The notes: a model not told the origin generated them from the sequence alone. A stretch of 64,000 nt of DNA from Bradyrhizobium sp. CCGE-LA001 (GCF_000296215.2 NZ_CP013949.1:3403501-3467500), one strand, 5' to 3'; positions 16,842 through 25,352 are shown, counted from the first letter of the stretch. Made by a program: numbers and translations.

Positions 16842-17025
16842 TCACTGCTTGCCAGCGTTCGGATCGGGAAAAGGCGAAGCCGCGGTCGGAGCAGCCTCCG
16901 CCGACGCTGCGGCGACCGCGGGTTCGGCGTCTTCGGCTGGTGCGGCCTGCGGATCGGCTTGGGCGGGGCGGCCGGCTGCCGGCCAGGCTCACCCCCGCAA
17001 ACGCAATCGCGATGACACGACGCAT
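16842..17025 (-). pseudogene. Small Ala/Pro/Glu-rich exported protein, apparently frameshifted
   Basis: From the ATG at 17025 the frame reads MRRVIAIAFAGVSLAG, a good signal or lipoprotein-like leader, then turns Arg-rich and implausible. One base over, the sequence reads as a typical periplasmic low-complexity tail (ADPQAAPAEDAEPAVAAAS, ending FPDPNAGKQ) with a TGA at 16844-16842. The span of 184 bp is not a multiple of three, so a single-base frameshift near 16975-16985 would join leader and tail into a ~60-residue protein. It may be a true mutation or a sequencing error. No function can be assigned. Confidence 0.35.
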
Positions 17026-17136
17026 GACTGCGACGAACCGCCACACCCCCAGGGATGGCACCTGGAGCAGGCAACCGGCGCGCCGCGAATGGGTAGTAAG
17101 ATGGTTAGCGCAGGCTTCCTGAGAATGTTAGGTTTT

Positions 17137-17829
17137 TCAATGGCTTGCGGAGGTGCGGTTCGCCATCAGGCTATGTGCCGCGGCCGGCAGGTCGCGCATG
17201 TGATGGATCAGCCGGTCCGGCTTCAGCTCGGCGATAGGGACGTCCGTGTAGCCGAAGCTGACCCCGATCACGGGCACCCCGGCGCGCCGGGCGACGCCGA
17301 CATCGGTTCCGGCATCGCCAACCATGATGCTGGCTTTAACCTCTCCGCCGGCGCGCGCCACGGTCTCGCGAAAGATGGTGGGATCGGGCTTCTGGACGCC
17401 AAAAGTGTCAGCGCCGCAGATCGCGGCGAAGCGGGGGCTGAGGCCGAGCCGGTCCAGCAGCCGCTTTGACAGCCATTCCAGCTTGTTGGTGCAGACCGCA
17501 AGGCGATGGCCCTGGGCGGCAAACTGGTCGAGCGCGGTCTCGAGACCCTCGAAGGGGCGGGATTCGACCGCGATGTGGTCGGCATAATAGGCGATGAAAT
17601 CCGCCGTCATCCGGTCCATGTCGGCGGGGGTCACCGAGCGGCCCTCAGCCTCCAATCCCCGCTCGATCAGCTTGCGGGCGCCGGCGCCGATCATGTTGCG
17701 GGCCGAGGCCATGGGGACGGGCGGCAGCCCTTCGCGGTCGAGCACATAGTTGAGCGCGGTGATCAGGTCGGGCGCCGTATCCACAAGCGTGCCGTCGAGA
17801 TCGAAGACGAGGGTGTAGGGGGAGGTCAT
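17137..17829 (-). CDS. gph: Phosphoglycolate phosphatase, HAD family
   Basis: A 230-residue haloacid-dehalogenase-type phosphatase. Motif I is FDLDGTLVDTAPDL, with nucleophile Asp10 and general acid Asp12. The cap domain follows, then motif II (AVCTNK), motif III Lys in GVQKPDP, and motif IV (VGDAGTDVGVA). This matches Gph, which hydrolyses 2-phosphoglycolate formed by Rubisco oxygenation or DNA repair. The ATG at 17829 gives the normal family N-terminus; a 25-codon upstream extension is rejected. It is divergent from rpiA. Substrate is assigned from family resemblance. Confidence 0.88.
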   Translation of the reverse strand: MTSPYTLVFDLDGTLVDTAPDLITALNYVLDREGLPPVPMASARNMIGAGARKLIERGLEAEGRSVTPADMDRMTADFIAYYADHIAVESRPFEGLETALDQFAAQGHRLAVCTNKLEWLSKRLLDRLGLSPRFAAICGADTFGVQKPDPTIFRETVARAGGEVKASIMVGDAGTDVGVARRAGVPVIGVSFGYTDVPIAELKPDRLIHHMRDLPAAAHSLMANRTSASH

Positions 17830-18005
17830 GATCCAAGCGCTATCGGGCCGGCCGGACCGGCGCAAGGGCCGACGCCATAAGTTCACCTTATAAGATCGGC
17901 CCAAAGGCCTGTTCCCGCGGGAAAAACGAGGCTACATAGGCCGCCGCAAGCGGCTATATCGGCGGCACTCTCGATCCAGAGGCAGAGGCGGGCGCAGATT
18001 TGAAC

Positions 18006-18731
18006 ATGGACCAGTTGAAGCGGCAGGCTGCGGCGCGCGCGCTCGAGGAGGTGCGTGACGGCATGCAGCTCGGGCTCGGCACCGGCTCGACCGCGAAACA
18101 TTTCGTCGAGCTGCTCGGCGAGCGCGTCGCCGCCGGACTCAAGGTGATCGGCGTGCCGACCTCCGAAGCGACGCGCGCGGATGCGGAGCGCTGCGGCGTG
18201 CCGCTGACCACGCTGGACGATATCGACCATCTCGACATCACCGTGGACGGTGCCGACGAGATCGATCCGGATCTCAATCTGATCAAGGGCGGCGGCGGCG
18301 CGCTGCTGCGCGAGAAGATCGTGGCGGCAGCCTCGGATCGCATGATCGTGATTGCCGACGACAGCAAATGGGTGCCGACGCTCGGCAAGTTTCCGCTGCC
18401 GGTCGAGGTCATCCCGTTCGGGCTGGGCGCGACGCGCCGCGCGATCGAGAAGGCATTTGCCGCATGCGGCGTTTCCGGGCAAATGGCGGTCCGCAAGGCC
18501 AAGGGCGGGGACAAGGACGGCCACGTTTTCGTCACCGATGGCGGCCACTGGATCGTCGATGCCCAGCTCGGTCGTATTGTCGATCCACCCGCTCTCGCCA
18601 AGGCGTTGAGCGCCATCCCCGGCGTGGTCGAGCATGGCTTGTTCATCGGCTTGGCCAGCTCGGCCGTTCTGGCGGGCGGCGAGGGAATTCGCGTGATTGA
18701 ACGGCGCAAGCCGAAAGGAGACCAGGAATGA
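18006..18731 (+). CDS. rpiA: Ribose-5-phosphate isomerase A
   Basis: A 241-residue enzyme interconverting ribose 5-phosphate and ribulose 5-phosphate in the pentose phosphate and Calvin pathways. Signatures: LGLGTGSTAKHFVELL near residue 22, the catalytic-site segment VDGADEIDP, and KGGGGALLREK with the catalytic Lys. The ATG at 18006 is preferred over a TTG at 18000. The stop codon overlaps the start of the DUF2059 gene by 4 bp (ATGA), so the two are translationally coupled. Confidence 0.96.
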   Translation: MDQLKRQAAARALEEVRDGMQLGLGTGSTAKHFVELLGERVAAGLKVIGVPTSEATRADAERCGVPLTTLDDIDHLDITVDGADEIDPDLNLIKGGGGALLREKIVAAASDRMIVIADDSKWVPTLGKFPLPVEVIPFGLGATRRAIEKAFAACGVSGQMAVRKAKGGDKDGHVFVTDGGHWIVDAQLGRIVDPPALAKALSAIPGVVEHGLFIGLASSAVLAGGEGIRVIERRKPKGDQE

Positions 18732-19270
18732 AGAGCGTGTTGAGATTCTTGCCGGTGACGGCCCTCGCTGTGGGGCTGGCGCTTTCGGCCGGTACGGCCA
18801 TGGCGCAACAGCCGGCCGCCAAGGCCCCTGCAGCACCGGCCCAGCCGAAGGCCTCGCCCGCGGCGATTGCAGCGGCCAGGGAGATCTTGCAGATCAAGAA
18901 CGCGACCGCGATGTATACCGGCGCCGTGCCCGGCCTCGTCGAGAAGACCAAGATCGCGCTGATCCAGCAAAATCTCAACTACCAGAAGGACCTCAACGAG
19001 GTCGCGCAGGTCGTGGCGCAGCAGCTCAACGGCCGCCAGAACGAGATCGGCGAGGGCATGGCGCAGATCTATGCCAGCGAGTTCACCGAGCAGGAGCTGA
19101 AGGACCTCGTCACCTTCTACAAGTCGCCGCTCGGCAAGAAGCTGATCGACGCCGAGCCCCGCGCCATCGGGCTCAGCATGGCTTTCATGAACTCCTGGGC
19201 CCAGAACTTCTCCGAGACCGTGATGGGGGCCTTCCGCGCCGAGATGCGCAAGCGTGGCAAGGAGATCTGA
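18728..19270 (+). CDS. DUF2059 domain-containing periplasmic protein
   Basis: A 180-residue exported protein. The signal peptide ends GTAMAQQ (about residue 27), followed by an Ala/Pro-rich linker. The helical DUF2059 domain contains the hallmark EFTEQELKDLVTFYKSPLGK. The family function is unknown. It is coupled to rpiA by an ATGA overlap and followed by gor after 46 bp, so all three may be one transcription unit. Confidence 0.88.
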   Translation: MKSVLRFLPVTALAVGLALSAGTAMAQQPAAKAPAAPAQPKASPAAIAAAREILQIKNATAMYTGAVPGLVEKTKIALIQQNLNYQKDLNEVAQVVAQQLNGRQNEIGEGMAQIYASEFTEQELKDLVTFYKSPLGKKLIDAEPRAIGLSMAFMNSWAQNFSETVMGAFRAEMRKRGKEI

Positions 19271-19316
19271 GCGCACCTATCTGAAAGGTCGTTCTTGAAA
19301 GAGGTCGGAGTGGACA

Positions 19317-20705
19317 ATGGCTGAATTCGACGTCGACCTCTTCGTCATCGGTGGCGGCTCGGGCGGCGTGCGGGCCGCTCGCATCGCGGCCGGCCATGGC
19401 GCGCGCGTGATGATCGCGGAAGAGTACCGCATGGGCGGCACCTGCGTGATCCGCGGCTGCGTGCCGAAGAAGCTGTTCGTGATCGGCTCTCATGTCCGTC
19501 ACGAGATCGAGGACGCCGCCGGCTTCGGCTGGACCATCCCCTCCATGAGCTTCGACTGGGCGACACTGATCGCCAACAAGGACAAGGAGATCGCGCGGCT
19601 GGAGGCGGCCTACACCGCCAATGTCGAGAAGTCGGGCGCAGAGATCGTCAAGAGTCGGGCGGTGATCGAGGACAAGCACACCGTCCGCCTGCTCGAGAAC
19701 GACCGGAAGATCACCGCGAAATACATCCTGATCGCCACCGGCGGCGCGCCGAACCACGGCGCTTCGATTCCCGGCATCGAGCACGTGATCTCCTCCAACG
19801 AGGCGTTTCATCTCAAGAAGCTGCCGAGGCGGATCGTGATTCAGGGCGGCGGCTATATCGCGCTGGAATTTGCCGGCATCTTTGCCGGCTTCGGCTCCGA
19901 CGTCACCGTGATCTATCGCGGCGACAACATCCTGCGCGGTTTCGACGAGGACGTTCGCGCTCACGTCCGCGCCGAGATGGAGAAGCAGGGCATCACCATC
20001 CTCACCGGCTGCACGGTGACGAAGGTCGATCGCCACGGCGAGGACTTCACCACGCATCTGTCGAACGGATCGAGCCTCGCCTCCGACCAGGTGATGTTCG
20101 CGATCGGCCGCCATCCGGCGGTGGCCAATCTCGGCCTCGAGAAGGCCGGCGTCGCCATCAACCCGAAGAATGGCGGCATCGCGGTCGACCATTTCTCGAA
20201 GAGCTCGGTCGACAGCATCTATGCGATCGGCGACGTCACCCATCGTTTCAACCTGACGCCGGTTGCGATCCGCGAGGGCCATGCCTTCGCCGACACCGTG
20301 TTCGGCAAGCGCGAGGTCACGGTCGATCACGCCAACATTCCGACCGCAGTGTTCTCGCAGCCGGAGGTCGGCACCGTCGGTCTCACCGAGACCGAGGCGC
20401 GCGCGCAGTTCAGCCACGTCGACATCTACAAGACGACCTTCCGCCCCATCAAGGCGACGATGTCCGGCCGCGACACCCGCGTGCTGATGAAGCTCGTCGT
20501 CGACGGGGCGACCGATCGCGTGCTCGGCTGCCACATCGTCGGCGATGCCGCCGCCGAGATCACGCAAGCCGTGGCGATCGCGGTGAAGATGAAGGCGACC
20601 AAGGCCGATTTCGACGCCACGATCGCGCTGCACCCGACCGCGGCCGAAGAGCTCGTCACCATGCGCACGCCGACCGCACGCCACGTGCGGCAGGCGGCGG
20701 AGTAG
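19317..20705 (+). CDS. gor: Glutathione-disulfide reductase
   Basis: A 462-residue FAD enzyme that keeps glutathione reduced using NADPH. The FAD-binding GGGSGG motif is at residues 12-17. The redox-active disulfide is Cys43-Cys48 (GGTCVIRGCVPKK). A second nucleotide-binding GGGYIALEFAGIFAGFG motif and the FAD motif YAIGDVTHR follow. The C-terminal HPTAAEE holds the catalytic His-Glu pair. The gene starts 46 bp after the DUF2059 gene, with a GGTCGGAGTGG ribosome-binding region. It converges with the cupin-like gene. Confidence 0.95.
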   Translation: MAEFDVDLFVIGGGSGGVRAARIAAGHGARVMIAEEYRMGGTCVIRGCVPKKLFVIGSHVRHEIEDAAGFGWTIPSMSFDWATLIANKDKEIARLEAAYTANVEKSGAEIVKSRAVIEDKHTVRLLENDRKITAKYILIATGGAPNHGASIPGIEHVISSNEAFHLKKLPRRIVIQGGGYIALEFAGIFAGFGSDVTVIYRGDNILRGFDEDVRAHVRAEMEKQGITILTGCTVTKVDRHGEDFTTHLSNGSSLASDQVMFAIGRHPAVANLGLEKAGVAINPKNGGIAVDHFSKSSVDSIYAIGDVTHRFNLTPVAIREGHAFADTVFGKREVTVDHANIPTAVFSQPEVGTVGLTETEARAQFSHVDIYKTTFRPIKATMSGRDTRVLMKLVVDGATDRVLGCHIVGDAAAEITQAVAIAVKMKATKADFDATIALHPTAAEELVTMRTPTARHVRQAAE

Positions 20706-20714
20706 GCTCAGCGT

Positions 20715-21854
20715 CTAGCCATAGAGATATCCAACCGGCCTGCCTTCGGTGCGCAGCGGGCGGATATCCTTTTGCGTGATGATCTGACCGGCGAGGCCGT
20801 CGATCTCGTCACGCTGCGTCGGCGTCCAGCTGCGAAGCTCGTTCATGCCCTTGAGCAGGCCGAGCCGGAGAACCTGGGTGTTTTCGCTGATGCCGACGAG
20901 GCTGATCGCATCCTTGCCCGCAGTCACCACATCGCCGGCGGAGAGTTCAAAGCTCTCGCCGGCCTTTTTCCTGAACTCGGCCGTGCCGCGGATGACGCGG
21001 TAGATCACGACCTCGCCCTTGGCAAAGCAGCTCGCGTCCGCGGCGACCGACATGCTCTTCGGCAGCAGCGACTGGCCGCGCGGATCGGTCGCGATGATAT
21101 GGCCGGTGACGAGATGACCACTTGGCACCTCGATGCCGATATCGCGCAAGTACACCGGCGTGGCGGACTTAACTGAACCGTCTGTGAGCGGTCTGAACAA
21201 GGCGTCCAGCGCCAGTGGGTCCTGCAGCCAGAAGCCGGCATCGGCCGGCCGGTCATGCAGCTTGTGACTCCAGGCCACACGCGGCGTTTCGGCTTCGTTG
21301 ATCTGGTCAGGACCGACGATGGTCGGATTCGGAAAGGTGGTGGGGTCGGTGATGAAGGCCTCGAGAAATTTGCCGGAATAGCCCATTGAGATCGGATCAG
21401 GCACCACGGTCTGCGGCGTCCTCAAATTCTCTTCGGTCGACAGGCCAGACCAGGTGTAGAACAGCTGGCGGTGAACGATCGCGCTCTGCAGCATCACCGC
21501 GCCCGGGCCGACATTGTAGAAGCGCCCGTCATAATCGAAGGTGAAGGCGCCGGAGGTGACCAGCACGAGCTGGAAGCCGCCGGGCGGAAGATGCAGATGG
21601 AAGTCGGTGGGTCCGGTGTCGGGGCGGTAAATCGGCAGATTGGTCGCGACTTCGTGCAGGAGGAAGGTCTCATTGTTGGCGTGAAAGCCTTCGTTGGCGC
21701 GATTGTAGAGCGCTTGCGGACGATAGGTCGCCTCGAACTTCGCATTCCGATCGCGGTCGATGGCGACGAAGTCCTGCGTGTTGAGGCGGAGCGGTGCGCC
21801 GTTCGGATGGGTTAGGCCGGTCGTCTTGAGATCGCCCGCAGCATGCACGTTCAT
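20715..21854 (-). CDS. Cupin-like protein of unknown function
   Basis: A 379-residue soluble protein. The middle has cupin-type beta segments (PTDFHLHLPPGGFQLVLVTS, then FYNVGPGAVMLQSAIVHRQL). A second cupin-like half near the C-terminus has GEVVIYRVIRGTAEFRKKAG and SAGDVVTAGKDA. A bicupin, perhaps with dioxygenase or isomerase chemistry, is likely, but I cannot name the substrate. The ATG at 21854 is chosen because GGAGAAC lies just upstream; longer in-frame starts lack support. It stands alone and converges with gor. Confidence 0.7.
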   Translation of the reverse strand: MNVHAAGDLKTTGLTHPNGAPLRLNTQDFVAIDRDRNAKFEATYRPQALYNRANEGFHANNETFLLHEVATNLPIYRPDTGPTDFHLHLPPGGFQLVLVTSGAFTFDYDGRFYNVGPGAVMLQSAIVHRQLFYTWSGLSTEENLRTPQTVVPDPISMGYSGKFLEAFITDPTTFPNPTIVGPDQINEAETPRVAWSHKLHDRPADAGFWLQDPLALDALFRPLTDGSVKSATPVYLRDIGIEVPSGHLVTGHIIATDPRGQSLLPKSMSVAADASCFAKGEVVIYRVIRGTAEFRKKAGESFELSAGDVVTAGKDAISLVGISENTQVLRLGLLKGMNELRSWTPTQRDEIDGLAGQIITQKDIRPLRTEGRPVGYLYG

Positions 21855-22175
21855 GACGTTCTCCGCTCTGCCCCGTTGCTTCGCTGACAACGTCATTGCG
21901 AATATTGGGCCAGTTGCTTTGCGAAGCTGCAAGTGGCCCCGGCATCGTGATGCGGACGCACCGGTGCGGGAAGAAATCCGGTGGTTGCACGGGACGTTAG
22001 ATCGACGTCTCGTTCTGATCGTGAGACGCCGCGCGAGGGCTCCTCCTTTCAAGGCAGCGACGAGACCTGTCTAATTTGTCAGCAAGTCTCATCAGGCCGC
22101 GTGCAGCGGTGTTGCTGGGGTGGCGCGATGGCCCCTCTTGGGCCCGGCAATAATATCGTGACCCGGGTAGGGCGA
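21855..22175. other. Intergenic stretch upstream of the SOS-box gene
   Basis: About 320 bp between the divergent cupin-like gene and the promoter of the small SOS-box gene. I saw no reading frame with protein-like sequence and no strong hairpin. Confidence 0.5.
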
Positions 22176-22204
22176 TTGACAGATTGTTCATGTTTTGTTC
22201 TTAT
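22176..22204 (+). promoter_or_regulatory. Sigma-70-type promoter with embedded LexA (SOS) box
   Basis: A perfect -35 element, TTGACA (22176-22181), is followed after 17 bp by a -10-like TCTTAT (22199-22204). Between them, GTTC-N7-GTTC (22186-22200, GTTCATGTTTTGTTC) matches exactly the SOS box of alphaproteobacteria. LexA bound here would cover the promoter spacer and block RNA polymerase. Predicted transcription starts near 22211, giving a very short leader before the GGAGG site and ATG at 22229. Confidence 0.75.
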
Positions 22205-22228
22205 GTTGCAACCGAGATGGAGGCAGCC

Positions 22229-22537
22229 ATGGACAACCGCATCAACGAAATTCGCAGAACCATCAGAGCGCTTCGCGTCAGCATGCTCGAGGCCGAAGCC
22301 ATCATGCGCGAGCAGGTCAACCGGGACGAGGATTGCACCTTTGTCGCCAAGGAAATCCTCAAGATGCGCTCGGTCATGAGCCTGCTCGCCAGGGAACGGA
22401 TAGAGCTCGGCGATGACGAGCCGATCCTCGTCACCTGTCTCTATGTTCCCCGGCGCCGGCCGCCGCGAAAGCCAACGGTCGATCGTCTCCTGCAGTCCGG
22501 CAATGTCTTGGCGCAACGCGTGGCGGCGACGGCCTGA
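22229..22537 (+). CDS. Small helical protein under a predicted SOS promoter
   Basis: A 102-residue protein. The N-terminal ~65 residues look fully helical and coiled-coil-like (RINEIRRTIRALRVSMLEAE, then EILKMRSVMSLLARERIELG). A basic Pro/Arg stretch follows (VPRRRPPRKP), ending in a short helix. There is no signal peptide or membrane segment. The ATG at 22229 has an ideal GGAGG 5 bp upstream. The LexA-type box in its promoter suggests induction by DNA damage. I do not recognise the family. A role in DNA repair, division control or nucleoid binding is inference from regulation and basic character only. Confidence 0.75.
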   Translation: MDNRINEIRRTIRALRVSMLEAEAIMREQVNRDEDCTFVAKEILKMRSVMSLLARERIELGDDEPILVTCLYVPRRRPPRKPTVDRLLQSGNVLAQRVAATA

Positions 22538-22556
22538 CCGGAGCAGGGCGACCGCT

Positions 22557-22742
22557 TTATTCAAACAATTGGCGAGCAGCCCGTTCAGGCTTGCCGACCG
22601 GGCTGTCGGCCCACTTCGCCATGTCCATCGTTCGCGCGTCGATGCCTTCGCACCAGAGGCAGCTTGGCTCCGTGTTGCCTTTGGCCGAGAGGATCGGGAC
22701 AAGTCCGTGGCCGCAGCCGGAGCAGGACGTGACGTGATTCAT
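22557..22742 (-). CDS. Small zinc-ribbon-like protein
   Basis: A 61-residue protein with two Cys pairs: CSGCGHG near the N-terminus and CLWCEG about 20 residues later (C-x2-C...C-x2-C). This suggests a zinc ribbon or rubredoxin-like knuckle. It lies 60 bp downstream of the YbdK-like gene on the same strand and may be the last gene of that operon. Function unknown. It converges with the SOS-box gene. Confidence 0.6.
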   Translation of the reverse strand: MNHVTSCSGCGHGLVPILSAKGNTEPSCLWCEGIDARTMDMAKWADSPVGKPERAARQLFE

Positions 22743-22802
22743 GTGTTTCTCCGCGAGAGCCGAATCCGGAACGACATGTCGCTCCCAGAGCTTGCCTGAG
22801 CG

Positions 22803-24029
22803 TTATGACGGGGCAGCGACGCTTGCGACCGGAGCGCTCGTTCCTGACGTCGTCGACGTCGCAATCCAGCGTGATACGGCCGCGATGTCGTCGCCGTTGT
22901 CGCGATAGGCGCGAAGCTGGAATTCGGCGGAGCTGCCGCGTTCCACGATGGTCCGGCAGTGTTCGATCTCCTTGGCGCAATTCAGCGCGGTTGCGTCTTC
23001 GGCGATGTCGCCGATCACGCGGGACAGCAGCTCCGAGATCGTGACCGGGCCGTCCTTCGAGGCGAAGATGCAGTCGGTGCCGTAGCGCTGCGCGCGCCAT
23101 TTGTTCTCCACCGCAATCGCGCGTTCGACCGCGGTGACCTCCTTCGACAGATGAGGTCGGAGGTAAAGATGCCGTGTCAGGCAGCGGTAGAGCGAGGCAA
23201 TTGCCACGGCGTCATCGACGAATGTGCAGGTATCGGGCGCACGAAGCTCGAGGGTCGGGTGCCGCATCGAGGGCCGCATCGCCCACCAGATGTGGCTTTC
23301 GTCCGGTATCACGCCGGAGCGCTGCAACGCGCCGACATATTCGTCGTAATCCTGCCTGCCTTCGAACAGTTCGGGCAGACCGGTGCGGGGCAGCTCGGAA
23401 TAGGCGGCGAGCCGGTAGCCTTTCAGCCCGGTCTTGTGCGAATTCCAGAACGGGGAGGAGGCGGAGAGCGCGATGAACAGCGGCAGGTGCGGCAGCATCG
23501 CCCGCATCACCGCCATGCGCTTCTCGGGATCGGGCAGCTGGACGTGCACATGCATGCCGCACATCATGTTGCGGTGGCCGATGCTGCGCAGATCCTCGAT
23601 CATCTCCTCGTAGCGCGGCTTCGGGCTCGGCTGCGACATGCGCCAGACCGCGGTCGGATGCGTGCCGCAGGCCATGATGACGAAGCCGTATTGCGCGGCG
23701 ACGTTCGCGACCTCGCGGCGAAGAAAACGGAGCTCTTCGCGTGCGTCGTTGACGTCGACGTGGATGTTGGTGGCGACCTCGAGCTGGGATTGCAGCATCT
23801 CCCGCATCGCCTGGCCGCCGGTCGACCAGTTCGCCGATTCGAACAGCTCGTCGGGGGTCTTGATCGCGACTTCCAGGCTGCGGCGATCGGCGAGGAAGTA
23901 CTCCTCCTCGATGCCGAAGGAATATTCCGCGGCCTTGCCGCGGCCGCCGGCGGAGCGGATCACGAGGTGCTGCCTGTCGTCGGACGAATCCAGCCGCAGC
24001 AGTTTCAAAACGTCTGAAGCAAATGTCAT
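22803..24029 (-). CDS. Carboxylate-amine ligase, YbdK / GCS2 family
   Basis: A 408-residue member of the glutamate-cysteine ligase type 2 superfamily. The family hallmark FGIEEEYFL (metal and glutamate site) is near residue 38. It is followed by QSQLEVATNIHVDV and the HRNMMCGMHVHVQLPDP segment with metal-binding His, then RPSMRHPTLELRAPDTC. Such enzymes join an amine to the gamma-carboxyl of glutamate; the real substrate of YbdK-type proteins is usually unknown. The ATG at 24029 replaces a longer frame. It lies 19 bp downstream of a class II glutamine amidotransferase gene, so the two probably act in one gamma-glutamyl pathway. Confidence 0.88.
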   Translation of the reverse strand: MTFASDVLKLLRLDSSDDRQHLVIRSAGGRGKAAEYSFGIEEEYFLADRRSLEVAIKTPDELFESANWSTGGQAMREMLQSQLEVATNIHVDVNDAREELRFLRREVANVAAQYGFVIMACGTHPTAVWRMSQPSPKPRYEEMIEDLRSIGHRNMMCGMHVHVQLPDPEKRMAVMRAMLPHLPLFIALSASSPFWNSHKTGLKGYRLAAYSELPRTGLPELFEGRQDYDEYVGALQRSGVIPDESHIWWAMRPSMRHPTLELRAPDTCTFVDDAVAIASLYRCLTRHLYLRPHLSKEVTAVERAIAVENKWRAQRYGTDCIFASKDGPVTISELLSRVIGDIAEDATALNCAKEIEHCRTIVERGSSAEFQLRAYRDNGDDIAAVSRWIATSTTSGTSAPVASVAAPS

Positions 24030-24048
24030 GGCCCCACCCGGCAAAAGG

Positions 24049-24876
24049 TTACCTGCGGGCACTAATCCGTCTGGCCGGAGCGGGTTCCGTCCCGGCGCTA
24101 CTGCAAATTGTCACGTCGAACGGAACAATCTTCACGCTTTCGGACGCGCGCGCGATCAAGGCGTGATTGGGCGGCACCTCTGCCCAGTCTTCCTCCTTGT
24201 CGAACGGCTCGGACACCACCACGACTTGGTCGCCGTCCTCGCGGAAATACAGCGTGTTCGCGGCGTCGTTGACCGCAACCCGGAAGGCGTAGAGGTCATG
24301 TCCGTTGGCGATCGCGCTGGTGAAGCGCAGCCGTTCGCGGAGCTGGCCTTCGTTGACGAGACCGACAAGGGCCTGCAGCACGCGCTGCGTCGCGCCGAGC
24401 GGATCCTTGTCCAGGCCCGCGCCCATCATGGCGAGAAACACCGCCTCCGAGTCGGTCGTGCCGAGCCGCGACGGGTAATAGGCATCCGGAATCAGCGCCT
24501 CGACCTTGCGACGCAGCCGATTCCAGCTGCCGACGAATCCATTGTGCATGAACATCCACTGGCCGCAGGCGAAGGGATGGCAATTCTGCCGCGTCACCGC
24601 CGTGCCGGTGGCCGCGCGCACATGCGCGAAGAACAGATGCGAGCGCAGATGCCGGCAAAGGTAGCGCAGATTCTCATCCGACCACGCCGGGCGCGTCTCG
24701 CGATACAGGCCAGGTTCCGGATGCTCGCCGTACCAGCCGAGACCGAAGCCGTCGCCGTTCGATCCGGCCGTCGACTGAAGCGAGCGGATGCTCTGCGCGA
24801 TCAGCGAATGCTCGGGCTCGGTGACGTAAGGCTCAAAGGACGTGGTCTCGCCCCGATATGCGATCCAGCGGCACAT
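24049..24876 (-). CDS. Class II glutamine amidotransferase, EgtC/YafJ-like
   Basis: A 275-residue N-terminal-nucleophile hydrolase. The start at 24876 is fixed by chemistry: the protein must begin Met-Cys (MCRWIAYRGE) so that Cys2 becomes the N-terminal nucleophile. Other hallmarks are SNGDGFGLGWYG, FAHVRAATGT, NCHPFACGQWMFMHNGFVG and the TDSEAVF segment. EgtC, the best-known relative, removes glutamate from a gamma-glutamyl intermediate of ergothioneine. Here the neighbour is a GCS2-type ligase rather than egtB or egtD. A gamma-glutamyl protection/deprotection pair is a plausible inference. Confidence 0.88.
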   Translation of the reverse strand: MCRWIAYRGETTSFEPYVTEPEHSLIAQSIRSLQSTAGSNGDGFGLGWYGEHPEPGLYRETRPAWSDENLRYLCRHLRSHLFFAHVRAATGTAVTRQNCHPFACGQWMFMHNGFVGSWNRLRRKVEALIPDAYYPSRLGTTDSEAVFLAMMGAGLDKDPLGATQRVLQALVGLVNEGQLRERLRFTSAIANGHDLYAFRVAVNDAANTLYFREDGDQVVVVSEPFDKEEDWAEVPPNHALIARASESVKIVPFDVTICSSAGTEPAPARRISARR

Positions 24877-25352
24877 GAGGAATCCTGTGGGAGATGCCGT
24901 GACGTGCAGTAACTGATCGGCCTGTTCGATGGTTCCCGCACGCAGCTCTTCGACACCTTCGGCCATCTGCGTCAACTGCCAGGGCGACGACCGCAAGCGC
25001 GAACTGACGGCGGTGGAACGGCCGGGCTGCATGGGGCGTTCCGTTACCGAGGTAAGGTTTGGAACCGTGACGTGCGAATCCGGCTGCTTACTGCAACGAG
25101 GGGGAACCGATGCGGCGGCTGGTCGCAGTCATATCGACTTGATTCCGACAGGGTGATCTTTATTTCTGGGCGGAACAAGAATCCGGGCCCCTCTGGCGAG
25201 GACACCGACAATTTCGGTAAACCTCGTGATGTCGGATGACCAGTCCCGCGCGAATGCGATGGATCGGCCGACCGTCGGGCCCTCTTCGTTCTCTCCGACC
25301 AGTCGCTCCATCGCTGCCCCGTGCGGTCATTTCGCAAAGTTAGGGAGCAACG
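24877..25352. other. Divergent intergenic region of the amidotransferase and terB operons
   Basis: About 475 bp hold the promoters of the two divergent operons. A short palindrome TTACC-GA-GGTAA lies at 25044-25055, next to GGTT-TGG-AACC at 25056-25066. CCGTGACGTGC occurs twice, at 24897-24907 and 25065-25075. A possible small reverse-strand reading frame is listed separately. No other gene was seen. Confidence 0.45.
25129..25311 (-). CDS. Possible small protein (60 aa), uncertain
   Basis: A 60-residue frame with protein-like composition (RSIAFARDWSSDITRFTEIV, then ARGARILVPPRNKDHP). It starts about 40 bp from the divergent terB gene. The ribosome-binding region is weak (GGGGCAGCG). No family is recognised. 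It may be a real short gene or chance. Confidence 0.3.
   Translation of the reverse strand: MERLVGENEEGPTVGRSIAFARDWSSDITRFTEIVGVLARGARILVPPRNKDHPVGIKSI

Noticed and set aside
23638..24912. Long forward frame opposite the YbdK/amidotransferase genes
   Set aside because: Antisense to two genes with clear catalytic motifs. No family-like sequence.
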